Shown in pieces: positions 5,742 to 6,287 of a stretch of DNA of 6,287 bases. Within the stretch, counting starts at the first letter, position 1; every line of letters begins with the position of its first letter. The translations under genes were made by a program, and so were the position numbers. Source of the DNA: Sulfurimonas sp. (GTDB taxonomy: Bacteria > Campylobacterota > Campylobacteria > Campylobacterales > Sulfurimonadaceae); contig JAMOMX010000415.1 of assembly GCA_027066935.1 (NCBI GenBank), positions 1-6,287 on the forward strand, read 5' to 3'. The notes below the pieces were generated by a model. The model was not told the DNA's origin, searched no databases, and worked only from the letters and a program-made list of their open reading frames with translations.

Positions 5742-6287
5742 TATAAACTCTTTTTATTGTTTTAATAATATTCTTTTGTATATCTTTTTCAAGTTCAGGA
5801 TACAACGGTATACACAAAATTCTACTACATATATCTCTTGATTTTTCCATAAATTGTTTTGGCTCAATATAGTTTAGAGTATCAAGAGAAGGATAAAAAT
5901 ATCTTCTTGGAAATATATTTTTTTTGTTTAAAGCTTTTTGAATTTTTAAAGTTTGTACTTTATCTTTTAGGATGATTGGAAAATATGCATAGTTCAAAGT
6001 TGCATCTTTATTTTGATATTGAAATTCAACGATACCACTTAACTCTTTTTTGTAAATATTATAAAGTTCTTTTCTTTTATCTTTAATATTTTCCATCTCA
6101 TCAAGCATACACAATCCCATAGCTGCTTCAAACTCATTCATCTTGGCATTGGTTCCAAGGTTTGGAATGGATTCTTCATTTTCAATCCCAAAGTTTATAA
6201 GGTATCTAGCTTTTTGAACTAAACTATCATCATTTATTATCAATGCCCCACCCTCTATAGTGTGAAAAAGTTTAGTAGCATGAAAAC
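5734..6287 (-). CDS. DegT/DnrJ/EryC1/StrS sugar aminotransferase, 3' part (5' end outside window)
   Basis: This is a PLP-dependent nucleotide-sugar aminotransferase that would place an amino group on a 4-keto (less likely 3-keto) 6-deoxyhexose nucleotide in the cytoplasm. The reading frame is open to the right window edge, so 183 residues are visible and the start lies outside. The first visible residues read FHATKLFHTIEGGAL. The Lys of HATK is the expected Schiff-base lysine and EGGA is the conserved turn after it. The visible C-terminal half also has the NxKMNEFEAAMG stretch typical of the family and NIFPRRYFYPSLD near the substrate pocket. About 178 residues follow the lysine, normal for a 370-residue enzyme, so the 3' end looks intact. 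From memory, the FHATK...EGGA form fits 4-aminotransferases of the VioA/DesI kind better than the 3-aminotransferases QdtB/FdtB, which carry a Tyr-Pro-Gly-Lys form. The stop overlaps the next gene by 8 bp. A TTG at 6243 is an internal Leu codon, not a start. Family assignment is firm; the exact sugar is inferred. Confidence 0.93.
   Translation of the reverse strand, partial: FHATKLFHTIEGGALIINDDSLVQKARYLINFGIENEESIPNLGTNAKMNEFEAAMGLCMLDEMENIKDKRKELYNIYKKELSGIVEFQYQNKDATLNYAYFPIILKDKVQTLKIQKALNKKNIFPRRYFYPSLDTLNYIEPKQFMEKSRDICSRILCIPLYPELEKDIQKNIIKTIKRVYNG

Noticed and set aside
5918..5925. T8/A8 runs (also near 1256-1263 and 4108-4115) as further phase-variation tracts
   Set aside because: Runs of this length are expected by chance in Lys-rich genes of such an AT-rich genome. 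Unlike the G8 tract they do not stand out.
6241..6243. TTG as a possible start codon for a 169-residue aminotransferase
   Set aside because: The frame continues upstream without a stop into FHATKLFHTIEGGA, which contains the essential PLP lysine. The TTG encodes an internal Leu and the gene is simply cut by the window edge.

Overview
The window is a piece of a surface-polysaccharide (O-antigen or capsule type) biosynthesis cluster. All recognisable genes lie on the minus strand, so transcription runs from the right end to the left end. The DNA is very AT-rich, close to 30% GC by eye and lower in places. Gene content, Lys/Ile/Asn-rich proteins and a poly-G tract inside a coding region suggest a low-GC Gram-negative, with Campylobacterota (Arcobacter or Sulfurimonas relatives) as my best guess. 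No marker gene is present to prove this.

Layout in order of transcription: (1) 3' part of a DegT/DnrJ/EryC1/StrS sugar aminotransferase (5734-6287, start outside the window); (2) a left-handed beta-helix acyltransferase (5190-5741); (3) an integral-membrane acyltransferase-3 / OafA-type O-acetyltransferase (4039-5190); (4) a Wzx-type flippase (2579-4042); (5) a GT2 glycosyltransferase (1640-2578); (6) a second GT2 glycosyltransferase (672-1643); (7) a short ORF (209-631) that joins the first ten residues of a GT2 enzyme to its C-terminal third, with the catalytic domain missing; (8) the 5' end of a third GT2 glycosyltransferase (1-212, running off the left edge). Junctions are an 8-bp overlap, a 1-bp overlap, a 4-bp ATGA overlap, no gap, a 4-bp ATGA overlap, a 40-bp gap and a 4-bp ATGA overlap. 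This is a tightly coupled operon. I see no internal promoter, terminator, RNA gene, CRISPR array or mobile element, and no intergenic stretch longer than 40 bp.

Inferred pathway: genes 1 and 2 convert a nucleotide-linked 4-keto-6-deoxyhexose into an N-acylated amino sugar (probably dTDP-4-acylamido-4,6-dideoxyglucose or a related sugar). The GT2 enzymes build the lipid-linked repeat unit, Wzx flips it across the inner membrane, and the OafA-like protein decorates it with acetyl groups. No polymerase (Wzy) or initiating transferase is in the window.

Two points stand out. The O-acetyltransferase gene carries a run of eight G (5089-5096) near its 5' end, and a one-base change in either direction would stop translation within 35 codons, which is the layout of a phase-variable switch. 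At the left end, two consecutive GT2 genes look internally deleted but still in frame: one has lost about 165 codons including the catalytic core, and the next appears to lack roughly 15 residues directly after its DDxS motif.
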